Positions 63,613 to 64,000 of a stretch of DNA of 64,000 bases are shown piece by piece. The DNA is taken from assembly GCF_019880555.1 (NCBI RefSeq), contig NZ_JAINVU010000006.1, forward strand, positions 1-64,000. The letters run 5' to 3'. This DNA is from Hephaestia mangrovi (GTDB lineage Bacteria > Pseudomonadota > Alphaproteobacteria > Sphingomonadales > Sphingomonadaceae). A program made the translations under genes and the position numbers. Position 1 is the stretch's first letter, and every line of letters starts with the position of its first letter. The notes beneath the pieces are model-generated. The model ran no database searches. It saw only the letters and a program-made list of their open reading frames with translations, and was not told the origin of the DNA.

Positions 63613-64000
63613 ATGTTTCGACTGCTGCTTGCTCTATCGCTGTCGGCCTTGCCAAACGTCGCGCTTGCGCAGACCGCGCCGATGCCCAGAATGGCGCCCG
63701 CGGAGGCGATCCAACTGTTCCGGAACGCTGGCTTCGAACTGGTCGATGGTCACCTGCAAAATCGCTGCGGACATGCCAGCAACCCGCGTGTCCAGTTTAT
63801 CGATCTGAACGGCGATGGCAGGCCCGAAGCGCATGTCGCCGACGTCGATGTCAAATGCTATTATCCCAAAGGCGCCTATTACGCGCTGATGGTCCGCAGC
63901 GACGACGGCCGTTGGGGGCAGATGATTGCCGAGGACGCGATCCTCAGCTTCGACAAGACCCGCACAGACGGCTGGATCGATGTCGAGGTCAAGCCGGGCA
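63613..64000 (+). CDS. Secreted hypothetical protein, truncated by window edge
   Basis: From ATG 63613 the frame stays open to the end of the window (about 129 residues). The start is a signal peptide (MFRLLLALSLSALPNVALAQ), followed by APAEAIQLFRNAGFELVDGH and FIDLNGDGRPEAHVADVDVK, which contains an EF-hand or FG-GAP-like calcium loop (DLNGDGRPE). The C-terminal part is missing. No function can be given. Confidence 0.7.
   Translation, partial: MFRLLLALSLSALPNVALAQTAPMPRMAPAEAIQLFRNAGFELVDGHLQNRCGHASNPRVQFIDLNGDGRPEAHVADVDVKCYYPKGAYYALMVRSDDGRWGQMIAEDAILSFDKTRTDGWIDVEVKPG

Noticed and set aside
58475..63655. A very long minus-strand open frame running through lnt and metK
   Set aside because: Only the segment from 60340 down to 58475 reads as a protein (M61 peptidase). 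The rest is antisense to well-conserved lnt and metK and is an artefact of high GC.

Overview
The window comes from an alphaproteobacterium of the order Sphingomonadales, most likely Sphingomonas or a close relative. Support comes from the high GC content, the stable-RNA promoters of the form TTGACA-N17-CTAGAG, the gene sets lepB-rnc-era, secF-secD-yajC and lnt-metK, a CDC48-type AAA ATPase, and many sphingomonad-type small hypothetical genes. It falls into two parts that meet at a tRNA-Leu(CAG) gene at about 41.1 kb.

Left part (1 to about 41,108): accessory DNA that looks like the right-hand portion of an integrative and conjugative element. A tyrosine integrase lies beside the 3' end of tRNA-Leu, and a T4SS operon (traG, a ribbon-helix-helix gene, trbBCDEJLFGI, a DUF2274 gene and a small HTH gene) precedes it. 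The left end of the element is not in the window, and no relaxase is visible upstream of traG. The extreme left edge is one end of an IS3-family insertion sequence. The cargo includes (a) an ECF sigma/anti-sigma/TonB receptor/S9 peptidase cassette at 543-6999; (b) a block of small hypothetical, RadC-like and decayed genes at 7.0-13.2 kb, with frameshifts; (c) a quorum-sensing block at 13.6-17.3 kb with GntR, LuxR, LuxI, a phytanoyl-CoA dioxygenase family protein and a MarR-like protein; and (d) a complete lasso peptide locus at 17.9-26.8 kb.

The lasso locus consists of a 42-residue precursor gene at 17923-18051, a B-type maturation protease, a C-type asparagine-synthetase-like cyclase and, convergently transcribed, FecI, FecR, a TonB-dependent receptor and a lasso isopeptidase. 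The likely logic is as follows. A, B and C make and thread the peptide. The receptor imports it and signals through its STN domain to FecR and FecI. The isopeptidase then opens the ring. The first cassette has the same layout without A, B or C and a receptor clearly related to the lasso receptor, so it may take up lasso peptides, or other peptides, made elsewhere. Just upstream of the lasso precursor lies a promoter followed by a hairpin-rich segment that I read as an undescribed structured RNA.

Right part (41.1-64 kb): ordinary chromosome. It carries a DUF1489 gene, mgtE, a cyclophilin, a LysR regulator, a possible sRNA, CDC48, a sulfotransferase-like gene, gor, pgi, lepB-rnc-era, a Mth938-domain gene with secF-secD-yajC, tRNA-Pro(GGG), a PHA-system gene and a VOC gene, an M61 peptidase, lnt, metK with an upstream inverted repeat, and a truncated secreted protein at the right edge.
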